Shown one piece after another: positions 21,038 through 29,107 of a stretch of DNA of 64,000 bases. The stretch is from Lacunisphaera limnophila (GTDB lineage Bacteria > Verrucomicrobiota > Verrucomicrobiia > Opitutales > Opitutaceae): the NCBI RefSeq assembly GCF_001746835.1, contig NZ_CP016094.1, forward strand, positions 4,045,501-4,109,500, in the 5' to 3' direction. A program made the position numbers and the translations under genes. How positions within the stretch are numbered: position 1 is the first letter of the stretch; the number at the start of each line of letters is the position of its first letter. Below the pieces are notes generated by a model that searched no databases, was not told where the DNA came from, and saw only the letters and a program-made list of their open reading frames with translations.

Positions 21038-21982
21038 ATGAAAAAGCTCCTCCTGCCCCTCCTGCTCGCGACCTCGTCGCTGCTTGCGTTCGTCTCCCCC
21101 GCCGCGGCCAAGACCCTCACGGTCGGCTTCGCCCAGACCGGCGCCGAGAGCGCCTGGCGCACCGCCAACACCGACTCGATGAAGAACGAGGCCGAAAAGC
21201 GCGGCATCATCCTCAAATTCTCCGACGGCCAGGGCAAACAGGAGAACCAGATCCGCGCCGTCCGTTCCTTCATCACCCAGCGCGTCGACGCCATCGTCAT
21301 CGCCCCGCTCGTCGAGACCGGCTGGGAGCCCGTCCTCCGCGAGGCCAAGCGCGCCAAGATCCCCGTCATCATCACCGACCGCACCGTGCAGGTGAGCGAC
21401 GAGTCGCTCTTTGTGTGTTTCATCGGTTCCGATTTCTACACCGAGGGCAAGATGGCGGCCGACTGGCTCGCCAAGGCCGTCAACGGCACCGGTAACATCG
21501 TCGAGCTGCAGGGCACCCCCGGCTCCGCCCCGGCCAACGAGCGCCGCAAGGCCTTCGCCGACGGCCTCGCCGCCTACCCCGGCCTCAAGATCATCGACTC
21601 GCAGAGCGGCGACTTCCGCCGCTCCGGCGGCAAGGAGGTCATGGAGGCCCTGCTCAAGAAGCACGGCAAGGCCATCCAGATCGTCTACGCGCACAACGAC
21701 GACATGGCCCTCGGCGCCATCCAGGCCATCGAGGAAGCCGGCCTTAAGCCGGGCCAGGACATCCTCATCGTTTCCATCGACGCCATCAAGGAGGCCGTCG
21801 CCGCCGTGGCCGCGGGCAAGCTGGCCGTCACCGTCGAGTGCAACCCTCTCTTCGGCCCGAAGGTCTACGACACCGTCGCCAAGGTCCTCGCGGGCGAGAC
21901 CGTGCCCAAGGTTTCCTACAACAAGGACGAACTCTTCGACAGCACCAACGCCGCCGCCGCCCTCCCCTCGCGCCAGTATTGA
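21038..21982 (+). CDS. ytfQ: Sugar ABC transporter substrate-binding protein, YtfQ type
   Basis: A 314-residue periplasmic binding protein (peripheral-binding-protein family 4). The signal peptide ends at AAAKT, near residue 25. The mature part closely resembles E. coli YtfQ: TVGFAQTGAESAWRTANT, KQENQIRAVRSFI, APLVETGWEPVL, AHNDDMALGAIQAI. YtfQ of E. coli binds galactofuranose. Because a GH51 arabinofuranosidase and a xylanase lie next door, an arabinose or other furanose ligand is a reasonable alternative. It is followed by the ATPase and two permeases on the same strand, separated by a repeat hairpin with a T run. Confidence 0.9.
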   Translation: MKKLLLPLLLATSSLLAFVSPAAAKTLTVGFAQTGAESAWRTANTDSMKNEAEKRGIILKFSDGQGKQENQIRAVRSFITQRVDAIVIAPLVETGWEPVLREAKRAKIPVIITDRTVQVSDESLFVCFIGSDFYTEGKMAADWLAKAVNGTGNIVELQGTPGSAPANERRKAFADGLAAYPGLKIIDSQSGDFRRSGGKEVMEALLKKHGKAIQIVYAHNDDMALGAIQAIEEAGLKPGQDILIVSIDAIKEAVAAVAAGKLAVTVECNPLFGPKVYDTVAKVLAGETVPKVSYNKDELFDSTNAAAALPSRQY

Positions 21983-22014
21983 AGATGGTGCCCGCCCCCG
22001 CGGCGGGCTAGTCC

Positions 22015-22045
22015 GTAGGGCGGGGTCTCCGAACCCCGCCTTTTT
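22015..22045 (+). terminator. REP-type hairpin with T tract between ytfQ and ytfR
   Basis: GTAG, then GGCGGGG / CCCCGCC around TCTCCGAA, followed by TTTTT. It is a family A repeat that also has the form of an intrinsic terminator. Placed between binding protein and ATPase genes, it could protect or partly end the message so that the binding protein is made in excess. Confidence 0.6.
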
Positions 22046-22053
22046 CTTAAAAA

Positions 22054-23568
22054 GTGACCGCCCCCTCCCCCCTCCTCACCCTCCGCGGCATCGGGAAACG
22101 TTTCCCGGGGGTGGTTGCGCTCGACGGGGTGGACTTCACCGTGCGGGCCGGGGAAATCCACGCCCTGCTCGGGGAAAACGGCGCCGGCAAGTCGACGCTC
22201 ATCAAGGTCCTGACGGGCGTCTACGAAGCCGACGCGGGCGAGATCATCCTCGCCGGCAACCCTCTCCGCGCGAAGGCGCCCGCCGACGCCGAGCGCGCCG
22301 GCATCAGCACCGTTTACCAGGAGGTGAACCTCGTCCCCTCGCTCTCGGTCGCCGAGAACATCGCGCTCGGCCGCCAGCCCGGCCGCTTCGGCTTCCTCAA
22401 CTGGCGGGCCATCCGCCGCCACGCCCGCGCGGCGCTGGCCCGGCTGGAGATCGAGTGCGACGTCGATGCCGAGCTCGGTACCCTCTCCATTGCGCTGCAG
22501 CAGATGGTCGCCATCGCCCGCGCGCTCGACCTCAAGGCCCGGCTGCTGATCCTTGACGAGCCCACGGCGTCCCTCGACGAAAAAGAGGTCGCCGACCTCT
22601 TCGCCGTCATGCGCCGCCTGCGCGCTGAGGGCCTCGGCATCGTCTTCGTCACTCACTTCCTCGACCAGGTTTACGCCGTCTGCGACCGCATCACGGTCCT
22701 GCGCAACGGCACGCTCGTCGGCGAATATCCCATTAGGGAACTGCCCCGTCTCGCCCTCGTCGGCAAGATGCTCGGCCGCGAGATCACCGCGACCCCGGCC
22801 GCGGCCACCGCGGCCACCGCCGCCACGGGCACCCCGCTCCTTTCCGCCCGGGGGCTGTCGCGCCGCGGCGCGTTGCATGCGCTCGACCTCGACATCCATC
22901 GCGGCGAGGTCGTGGGCCTCGGCGGCCTGCTCGGCTCCGGCCGCACCGAGACCGCCCGGCTGCTTTTCGGCATCGACCCGCGGGACGGCGGTGAAATCAG
23001 GATGAAGGACGCCGCCTGCGGGCTCCGCTCACCACGCGACGCCGTGCAGCTCGGCCTCGCCTTCTGCTCCGAGGACCGGAAGTCCGAGGGCATTCTCCCC
23101 AACCTCTCCGTCCGCGAGAACCTCATCATCGCCCTGCAGGCCAAGCAGGGCGGCTGGCGCACGATCTCCCGCGCCGAGCAGGAACGGCTCTGCGCGCACT
23201 ACATCGCGGCCCTGCGCATCAAGACGGCCAACGCCGAGGTGCCGATCCGCACGCTTTCGGGCGGCAACCAGCAAAAGGTGCTGCTCGCCCGCTGGCTGGC
23301 CACGCAGCCCGAGTTGATCATCCTGGATGAGCCCACGCGCGGCATCGACATCGGCGCCAAGGCCGAGATCGAGGCGCTCATCGGCAAGCTCCGCGCCGAC
23401 GGCATCGCCGTCATCTTCATTTCCTCCGAGATCGAGGAGGTCGTCCGCAACAGCACGCGCGCCGTCGTCCTGCGCGAACGCCGGCACTGCGGCGAGATCC
23501 CCGGCGCCGAACTGACCGCCGCGCGCCTCATGCAAACCATGGCGGGAGGGCATGTGCCGCATGAGTGA
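22054..23568 (+). CDS. ytfR: Sugar ABC transporter ATP-binding protein, YtfR type
   Basis: 504 residues with two ABC cassettes, the form used by ribose/galactofuranose-type importers. Cassette 1: Walker A GENGAGKSTLIK, Walker B LLILDEPTASLDEKE. Cassette 2: degenerate Walker A LLGSGRTETARLLFG, signature LSGGNQQKVLLAR and LIILDEPTRGIDIGAK. Translation appears to start at GTG 22054, just after the repeat hairpin. It energises the two permeases encoded downstream. Confidence 0.93.
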   Translation: MTAPSPLLTLRGIGKRFPGVVALDGVDFTVRAGEIHALLGENGAGKSTLIKVLTGVYEADAGEIILAGNPLRAKAPADAERAGISTVYQEVNLVPSLSVAENIALGRQPGRFGFLNWRAIRRHARAALARLEIECDVDAELGTLSIALQQMVAIARALDLKARLLILDEPTASLDEKEVADLFAVMRRLRAEGLGIVFVTHFLDQVYAVCDRITVLRNGTLVGEYPIRELPRLALVGKMLGREITATPAAATAATAATGTPLLSARGLSRRGALHALDLDIHRGEVVGLGGLLGSGRTETARLLFGIDPRDGGEIRMKDAACGLRSPRDAVQLGLAFCSEDRKSEGILPNLSVRENLIIALQAKQGGWRTISRAEQERLCAHYIAALRIKTANAEVPIRTLSGGNQQKVLLARWLATQPELIILDEPTRGIDIGAKAEIEALIGKLRADGIAVIFISSEIEEVVRNSTRAVVLRERRHCGEIPGAELTAARLMQTMAGGHVPHE

Positions 23569-23603
23569 GGCCTCACCAACCGCGAGCGGCTGGTCTTTTG
23601 TCG

Positions 23604-23707
23604 GGCGGGGTAGCCGACGGAGGTTTGGCGCAGATGGCGAAGCAACCCCGCCTTCGGTCGACCGTGATGCCGCGTTCGTGGCGGGGTTCGGCGACCCCGC
23701 CCTACAG
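23604..23707. repeat. Repeat cluster between ytfR and ytfT (family A)
   Basis: A long imperfect inverted repeat GGCGGGGTAGCC...GCAACCCCGCC (23604-23652) is followed by a standard copy GGCGGGGTTCGGCGACCCCGCC plus CTACAG (23680-23707). They occupy most of the 171-base gap inside the transporter operon. Confidence 0.65.
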
Positions 23708-23739
23708 TTGAGGCACCGGTCATCAGGCCGTCTTTCCGC

Positions 23740-24747
23740 ATGACCGACCGCCTGCGCCATTTCCTGAAGAGCCCCGTGCTCTGGCCCCTCGCAGGCATTT
23801 TCCTGCTGCTGGTCGCCAACCTCGTGCTCAAGCCGGGTTTTCTGACCATCACGGTCCTCGACGGCCACCTCTACGGCCTGCCGATCGACGTGCTGAACCG
23901 CGGGGCCAAGACCCTCATCCTCGCCCTGGGCATGACGCTCGTCATCGCCACCGGTGGCGTGGACCTGTCGGTCGGGTCGGTCGTGGCCATCACCGGCGCG
24001 GTCGCGGCCGTACTCATCGGCCAAGGCACGGATTCGCTGGTCCTCATCCTCGGCGGCGCCATCGCCGCCGGCGGGCTCGCCGGCCTGATCAACGGCCTGC
24101 TGGTCGCGCGGCTGGGAGTCCAGCCCATCGTCGCCACGCTCATCCTCATGGTCGCCGGCCGCGGCGTCGCCCAGGTGCTGACCGACGGCCAGGTACTCAT
24201 TATCAAGCACGAGGCTTTCGGCTTTCTCGGCAACGGCTTCGTCCTCGGCCTGCCCTTCACGATCGTCTGCGCCACCCTGCTCTACCTCGCCGTGCATTTC
24301 GCCCTGCGGCGGACCGCGGCCGGGCTGTTCATTGAGGCCGTGGGTGACAACCCCGAGGCCTCGCGCTTCGCCGGCCTGGCCACGGCGCGGATCAAGATCC
24401 TCGCCTACGTCGCCTGCGGCCTGTGTGCGGGCCTGGCGGGCGTGATGGAGGCCGCCAACATCGGCGCCGCCGACGCCCAGCGCGCGGGCGAAAACATGGA
24501 GTTGGACGCCATTTTTGCGGTCGTGGTCGGCGGCACGGCGCTGACCGGCGGCCGGTTCCTCCTGCTCGGTTCCTTCGTGGGCGCGCTGCTGCTGCAGATG
24601 CTCATCACCACGATGTACAACCTCGGCGTCCCGCCGGCCGTGGCGCCCGTGCCCAAGGCCCTGCTCATTCTCACCGTGTGCCTGCTCCAATCCGACCGCA
24701 CCCGCCGGTGGCTGGGCGGGTTGTTCAAGAAAAAGGCGGCCGCATGA
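23740..24747 (+). CDS. ytfT: Sugar ABC transporter permease, YtfT type
   Basis: A 335-residue inner-membrane permease of the BPD_transp_2/RbsC family. It contains the family core LGMTLVIATGGVDLSVGSVVAITGA (about residues 64-88), an EAVGDNPEASRFAG coupling region and GGTALTGGRFLLLGS. About eight to ten membrane segments are apparent. Its last four bases overlap the start of the second permease (ATGA), so the two subunits are made together. Confidence 0.92.
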   Translation: MTDRLRHFLKSPVLWPLAGIFLLLVANLVLKPGFLTITVLDGHLYGLPIDVLNRGAKTLILALGMTLVIATGGVDLSVGSVVAITGAVAAVLIGQGTDSLVLILGGAIAAGGLAGLINGLLVARLGVQPIVATLILMVAGRGVAQVLTDGQVLIIKHEAFGFLGNGFVLGLPFTIVCATLLYLAVHFALRRTAAGLFIEAVGDNPEASRFAGLATARIKILAYVACGLCAGLAGVMEAANIGAADAQRAGENMELDAIFAVVVGGTALTGGRFLLLGSFVGALLLQMLITTMYNLGVPPAVAPVPKALLILTVCLLQSDRTRRWLGGLFKKKAAA

Positions 24748-25709
24748 AAGCCATGCTCCAACGCCGCCTGCCCCTGCTGACGACCGGCGCGATCTTTGCG
24801 GCGCTGTTCATCGCCGCGGGCCTGAAATACGAGGGCTTCTTCTCTTCCAACGTGGCCGTGAACCTGTTCACGGACAATGCGGTGCTGGGCCTGACGGCCA
24901 TTGGCATGACGCTCGTGATCTTTGCCGGCGGCATCGACCTGTCGGTCGGGGCGGTCGCGGGCTTCACCTCAATCTTTGTCGCCACCCTGATCGAGCAGCA
25001 CGGCGTGCATCCCGCGCTGGCCGGGGCTGCGGCGCTGGCCATCGGCGGCGCCTTGGGCGCGGGCATGGGCGCGATCATCCACTGGTTCAAGCAGCCGGCG
25101 TTCCTCATCACGCTGGCGGGCATGTTCCTGATGCGCGGGTGTGCCTTCTGGCTCAACACCGAGTCCGTCGGCATCAACCACCCGCTCTATGCCCGGGCGG
25201 CGGACATCTACTGGGAGTTCGGCCCGGTCGGCGTGCCACTCGTCGCCGCGATCCTCGCGGTCGGCCTGATCATCGGTGGCGTCATCGGCCACACCACGCG
25301 TTTCGGCCGCAACCTGCTCGCCCTCGGCGGCAATGAGCAATCCGCCCTCCTGATGGGCCTGCCGGTCGGGGCGTCCAAGGTCGGCGTCTATGCCTTTAGC
25401 GGGTTCTGCGCCGCCGCGGCCGGGCTGGTGGGCACGCTCTACACGGGCTCGGGCAACCCCAGCACCGGCATCGGCCTGGAACTCGATGCCATCGCGGTCG
25501 TGGTCATCGGCGGCACCGTACTCACGGGCGGCCGCGGGCACATGCTGGGCACGGTGTTTGGGCTGCTCATTTTCGGCACGATCCAATCAGTGCTCCTTTT
25601 TGACGGACGCCTCAGCCCCTGGTGGGCGCGGATCCTGGTGGGCGTGCTGCTGCTGGCGTTCATCCTTCTTCAGCGCGGGTTGGTGCGGGCGGTGGGGAAA
25701 GGGAAGTAA
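24744..25709 (+). CDS. yjfF: Sugar ABC transporter permease, YjfF type
   Basis: A 321-residue permease of the same family as its neighbour. The start ATG 24744 overlaps the ytfT stop. A much longer open frame upstream is only a reading through ytfT in another frame. Visible motifs are GMTLVIFAGGIDLSVGAVAGFTS, ALGGNEQSALLMGLPV and GGTVLTGGRGHMLGTV. The heteromeric pair YtfT/YjfF is characteristic of the galactofuranose-type importer. The gene ends at a block of inverted repeats that separates it from the convergent arabinofuranosidase gene. Confidence 0.92.
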   Translation: MKAMLQRRLPLLTTGAIFAALFIAAGLKYEGFFSSNVAVNLFTDNAVLGLTAIGMTLVIFAGGIDLSVGAVAGFTSIFVATLIEQHGVHPALAGAAALAIGGALGAGMGAIIHWFKQPAFLITLAGMFLMRGCAFWLNTESVGINHPLYARAADIYWEFGPVGVPLVAAILAVGLIIGGVIGHTTRFGRNLLALGGNEQSALLMGLPVGASKVGVYAFSGFCAAAAGLVGTLYTGSGNPSTGIGLELDAIAVVVIGGTVLTGGRGHMLGTVFGLLIFGTIQSVLLFDGRLSPWWARILVGVLLLAFILLQRGLVRAVGKGK

Positions 25710-25712
25710 GCA

Positions 25713-25802
25713 GGAGGGCCCGGCCGGAGCCGGGCCGCGGTCCAGCGGGAGCTGGACCCTCCATTCTATTGGAGCGGCCCGCAGGGACGCGGGCCCTCCA
25801 GG
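25713..25802. repeat. GC-rich palindromes after yjfF (third repeat family, C)
   Basis: Three adjoining palindromes: GGCCCGGCCGGAGCCGGGCC, GGTCCAGCGGGAGCTGGACC and GCGGCCCGCAGGGACGCGGGCC. They are flanked by GGAGGG / CCCTCCA. They may together act as the 3' end of the transporter message. Confidence 0.5.
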
Positions 25803-25849
25803 CTCATACCGGACGCCCCTTCCTAACTGACTTTGCGATGGGCCATCCT

Positions 25850-25930
25850 GTAGGGCGGGGTCGCCGAACCCCGCCTTCGTGCGCAAACACTGCCGTGTTC
25901 GAGGCGGGGTTCGGCGACCCCGCCCTACAG
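25850..25930. repeat. Inverted pair of GTAG repeats (BIME-like)
   Basis: A plus-strand copy GTAGGGCGGGGTCGCCGAAC (25850-25869, continuing CCCGCC) and a minus-strand copy ending CCCTACAG (25903-25930) face each other with about 27 bases between. They form a larger palindrome that ends one base before the GH51 stop codon. The pair lies exactly at the meeting point of two convergent genes. Confidence 0.75.
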
Positions 25931-27934
25931 TTACTTTAGCGGCAGCTCGAAGACGGCGGCGCTCAGGGCCGGGACTTGTAGGAGCGAGGCCTTGGCGTCC
26001 GTGCGCTGGATGTCGACTACGCGCGGCTTGCCCGGTGAGTTGTGCGACTCGGCAGTCGGCCCGCTGATGTGCCAGCGGGTGGCCGGACCGGCGAAGGTCA
26101 TGCCGGCGGGGGTCACCTTCACCTCGATGGCTTCGGTGCCCGGGTTGACCACGCCGACGGTCAGCGTCTTGCCGTCCTGGGTGAGCGCGGCCATCACATC
26201 CGCCGGGGAGGCGTCGGCGGTCACGATCAGCGGGGTCTGGCCGAACTTCTCGCGGTAGAGCTGGAGCACGAGGCCGGTGGTTTCCATCTCAGCGGCGACC
26301 TTGCTGGTCTTGATGGCGCCGATGACGTTCACCGTCTGGGCGTAGTGGGCCATCTGGATGAGGTCGCTCTGGCGGAAGAACTCGTGGAGACCGGCGGCGA
26401 TGCCGAGGCCGTCCTGCAGCTCATACACGCAGCCGAGCTCGCCGTAGGCGTACTCGCGGTGCCAGTAGTTCCATTCGTCCATCGCGACCGGCATGAGCTT
26501 GCCCTTGAGATTCGGCAGGCTGGCCTGGAGCTTGCGGTGGCCGTCGGCTTTGGCGCGGATGGCCTCGCGGACCAGGCCGACATGGGTGGCCACATCGGTG
26601 CGGCCGTTCTTGCTCCACGGCGTGCGGCCCACGTAAAAGTGCTCCGAGAGATAATTCATGTGCTCGGCGCACTCCTCGAGCATGATGTGGGAGCAGGTCT
26701 TGCCGGAGCGCACCTGGGCGGGATCGTGGTCCTTGTTGATGGTGGTGAGGTCACCGACGGCGACGAGCTGCAGCGTGGGGTCGACCTTCCACATGTATTG
26801 GGCGACCTCGTTGTGCTTCAGCGTGTAGTGCTGCATCTGCATGAAGCCGAGCTGCCAGGGGCCAAACATCTCGTTGCCGACGCACCAGTATTTCACGCCG
26901 TAGGGCTGCGCGTTGCCGTTCTTGGCGCGCCAGCCGCCGGCGACCGTGTCGGTCGAGCCGTTGGTGTACTCCACCCACTGGGCGGCCGAGTAGGCGTCGC
27001 CGAAGCCGGTGTTGGCGGCGATCATCGGCTCGGTGCCGATCTCGCGGGCGAAGACCATGAACTCATCGGTGCCGAAATCGTTGTGCTCGACGCCGGTCCA
27101 GGCCGGGTTCTTGCGGGGCGGGCGGCGGTCGCGATCACCGATGCCGTCGCGCCAGTCGTAGCCACTCACGAAGTTGCCGCCCGGCCAGCGGTAGACGGTG
27201 CCCTTGAGCTGCTTCAGGAGCGCGAGGGTATCGCGGCGCATGCCCTTGAAATTGTCGGACGGCATGATCGACGGCGGCCCGAGGAGGACGTCGCCACCCA
27301 GGACGCGGAGCTCGAGCAGCGCGCCTTTCTCAGAGCCGGCGGCGGGCGTGAGGGCGAAAGTCTGCTTGGAGTAGTCGTTGCCCTGGAAGGAAAGCTTGGT
27401 CGAGGCGCGGTCAGCCGCACCCTCGCCCCAGACGAGGGTCACCTCGATCTCAGCCGCGCCGGAGAGGGGTTTGGCCCAGACGTAGCCGTCGTAGCGGAGA
27501 CCGGCCTTCACGCCGAGGTCACGCTGGCGGAGGCCGGCGCCGGCGTTAACCCGGGGTGAGTGGTTGCCGACGAAGGCGCCTTCCTTGACCATGGAGACGG
27601 CGGAGGCGTCACCGATGATCTGCCAGGGCGAGGCGCCGACGACCGGGAAGCCGCGCTCGACGACCTCGCCCGGGAAGTCGGCGTTGATGATGGCGCGGTA
27701 GGGCGCGTATTTCTCGGTGATGGGGAAATAGAATTTCCGGTCCTCGAGCATCTCGGCCCAGATGCCGCCGTAGATGCAGCGGCCCATGTGCTCGATGAAC
27801 TGGCCGTAGATGAAGGGATTGATGGGCGCGCCGGTCTGGGCGGCGTCGACCTTCACCTCGATCGGGGCGGCGCGGAGCGCGGCGGAGGGGAGGACAAGCA
27901 TGGCGACAAGCAAGGACAGGGTCGGTGATTTCAT
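25931..27934 (-). CDS. Secreted alpha-L-arabinofuranosidase, GH51
   Basis: 667 residues with a signal peptide (cleavage near ALRAAP, residue 23). Releases arabinose from arabinan or arabinoxylan. The GH51 entry motif FIYGQFIEHMGRCIYGGIWAE is at about 41-61, and FGTDEFMVFAREIGTEP at 287-303. The acid/base glutamate is E355 in YWCVGNEMFGPW and the nucleophile is E487 in VAMDEWNYW. A carbohydrate-binding-like insert spans about 100-225, and a beta-sandwich closes the protein. Its signal peptide puts it in the periplasm or outside. It converges on the sugar importer genes, whose likely ligand is a furanose. Confidence 0.93.
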   Translation of the reverse strand: MKSPTLSLLVAMLVLPSAALRAAPIEVKVDAAQTGAPINPFIYGQFIEHMGRCIYGGIWAEMLEDRKFYFPITEKYAPYRAIINADFPGEVVERGFPVVGASPWQIIGDASAVSMVKEGAFVGNHSPRVNAGAGLRQRDLGVKAGLRYDGYVWAKPLSGAAEIEVTLVWGEGAADRASTKLSFQGNDYSKQTFALTPAAGSEKGALLELRVLGGDVLLGPPSIMPSDNFKGMRRDTLALLKQLKGTVYRWPGGNFVSGYDWRDGIGDRDRRPPRKNPAWTGVEHNDFGTDEFMVFAREIGTEPMIAANTGFGDAYSAAQWVEYTNGSTDTVAGGWRAKNGNAQPYGVKYWCVGNEMFGPWQLGFMQMQHYTLKHNEVAQYMWKVDPTLQLVAVGDLTTINKDHDPAQVRSGKTCSHIMLEECAEHMNYLSEHFYVGRTPWSKNGRTDVATHVGLVREAIRAKADGHRKLQASLPNLKGKLMPVAMDEWNYWHREYAYGELGCVYELQDGLGIAAGLHEFFRQSDLIQMAHYAQTVNVIGAIKTSKVAAEMETTGLVLQLYREKFGQTPLIVTADASPADVMAALTQDGKTLTVGVVNPGTEAIEVKVTPAGMTFAGPATRWHISGPTAESHNSPGKPRVVDIQRTDAKASLLQVPALSAAVFELPLK

Positions 27935-28049
27935 GGGGTAAGAAACAGAGGGTAGACTACGGGGTCAGATAAGAATCGTGAAACGGCGAATCGCGAGCGG
28001 GATTGGGCGGGGAATCACGTGACCGTAAAGTGGGCGAAACGACCCGGGG

Positions 28050-28118
28050 CCTCGCGCGAAGGACGCGGAGGGCGCGAAGAGATCCAACCTTGGCGAACGT
28101 GGCGCCCTTGGCGCGAGG
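28050..28118. repeat. Inverted-repeat element between GH51 and NIPSNAP genes
   Basis: CCTCGCGC (28050-28057) and GCGCGAGG (28111-28118) bound a segment with further inner symmetry (AGGGCGC / GCGCCCT). It contains no gene and resembles the other MITE-like fragments at 28980-29092 and 30401-30481. Confidence 0.45.
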
Positions 28119-28163
28119 CCGGTTCGATAAATCAGGGGGGCGGGTCCGGTCCCCTAGCCGGGA

Positions 28164-28919
28164 TTACTGCAGCTTCGAGAAATCCACCGGGGCCAGGAAG
28201 ACGGAGGCCGGCGGGCTGACCAGAATGGGGCCGGCCTGCTCGGACGCGGTGCGGGCCTTGACCCAATCGGGATCCTGGCGGAAGCCGTCGAAGGAGGCCT
28301 TGGCCGCGTCCACGCTCTGGTGCGCGAGGAGGTAAACCAGGGTCTTGCCGGCACCCTTGTCGGCGTCGGTCGGGTGCCAGTACGGGAGATTGGTCATGCC
28401 GTGCTTGGCGAAGAGCTTGAGGGTGTGATCGCGGAAACGGGCATCGAGGGTGGCGAGTTTGCCCTCGTTGCACACGTAGGTGCGGAGCTCGTAGACATGG
28501 GCGCCAGTCAGGGCCGGGACCCCGGGCGAATAATCGGTCTCGGCCAGGTAGGTGGATTCGATGCCCGCCACGATCTTGCCGGCGGCCTCGGAGGCGTCGC
28601 GGGCCTTGATCCAGTCGGGGTCGTTGACGAAACCGGTCCACGAGGCCTTGGCGGCGTCGCGGCTGGCGTGCTTCACGACGTAATAGAGCTTGTTCTGGTC
28701 CTCGGCCTTTACGGGCAGCCAGTAGCCGATGTTCACCATGCCGTGTTTCTCGAAGAGGGCGCAGGTGTGATCGCGGAAGCGGGCGAGCATGTCGGGCATC
28801 TTGCCCGGCAGGACGGTGTAGATGCGCAGCTCGTAGACGGGGGCCGGGGCGTCGGTCCCGGCCACGCCGGGAACCGTGAGAAAGGAGCACATGAGCAGGA
28901 GGGAAAAGAGCGATTTCAT
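28164..28919 (-). CDS. Secreted protein with two tandem NIPSNAP domains
   Basis: 251 residues. The signal peptide ends near GVAGTDA (residue 22). Two homologous halves follow. The first starts YELRIYTVLPGKMPDMLARF and the second YELRTYVCNEGKLATLDARF, each with a later KHGM.N..YW block and a K/R-AS..GF..DPDW.KAR.ASE block. NIPSNAP is a ferredoxin-like dimeric alpha/beta-barrel fold. Bacterial exported members have no established reaction. The gene lies between a GH51 and a GH10 gene, but each has its own spacing and repeats, so a shared pathway is only suggested. Confidence 0.88.
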   Translation of the reverse strand: MKSLFSLLLMCSFLTVPGVAGTDAPAPVYELRIYTVLPGKMPDMLARFRDHTCALFEKHGMVNIGYWLPVKAEDQNKLYYVVKHASRDAAKASWTGFVNDPDWIKARDASEAAGKIVAGIESTYLAETDYSPGVPALTGAHVYELRTYVCNEGKLATLDARFRDHTLKLFAKHGMTNLPYWHPTDADKGAGKTLVYLLAHQSVDAAKASFDGFRQDPDWVKARTASEQAGPILVSPPASVFLAPVDFSKLQ

Positions 28920-28979
28920 GGGGTTGGGGATGAGGCACAGAACACGCGAATCACAGAGAAGCCAAGACAGGGTTTGGTC

Positions 28980-29092
28980 TCACGCAAAGGCGCAAAGACG
29001 CGAAGCGAGGCGATCTGACGAACCCACCCGGCCACGGGACGAATAGATTGAAATCCCACTCCCCTCCTTTGCGCCTTAGCGGCTTTGCGTGA
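28980..29092. repeat. Inverted-repeat element between NIPSNAP and GH10 genes
   Basis: TCACGCAAAG (28980-28989) is mirrored by CTTTGCGTGA (29083-29092), with second blocks GCGCAAAG / CTTTGCGC inside. It fills most of the gap and has no coding signal. Confidence 0.5.
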
Positions 29093-29107
29093 TAAAATGT
29101 ATTCCTC

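Noticed and set aside
22092-22107. Perfect palindrome CGGGAAACGTTTCCCG resembling a LacI-type operator
   Set aside because: It falls in the conserved GKRFPG codons at the start of the ABC ATPase, so protein conservation explains it.
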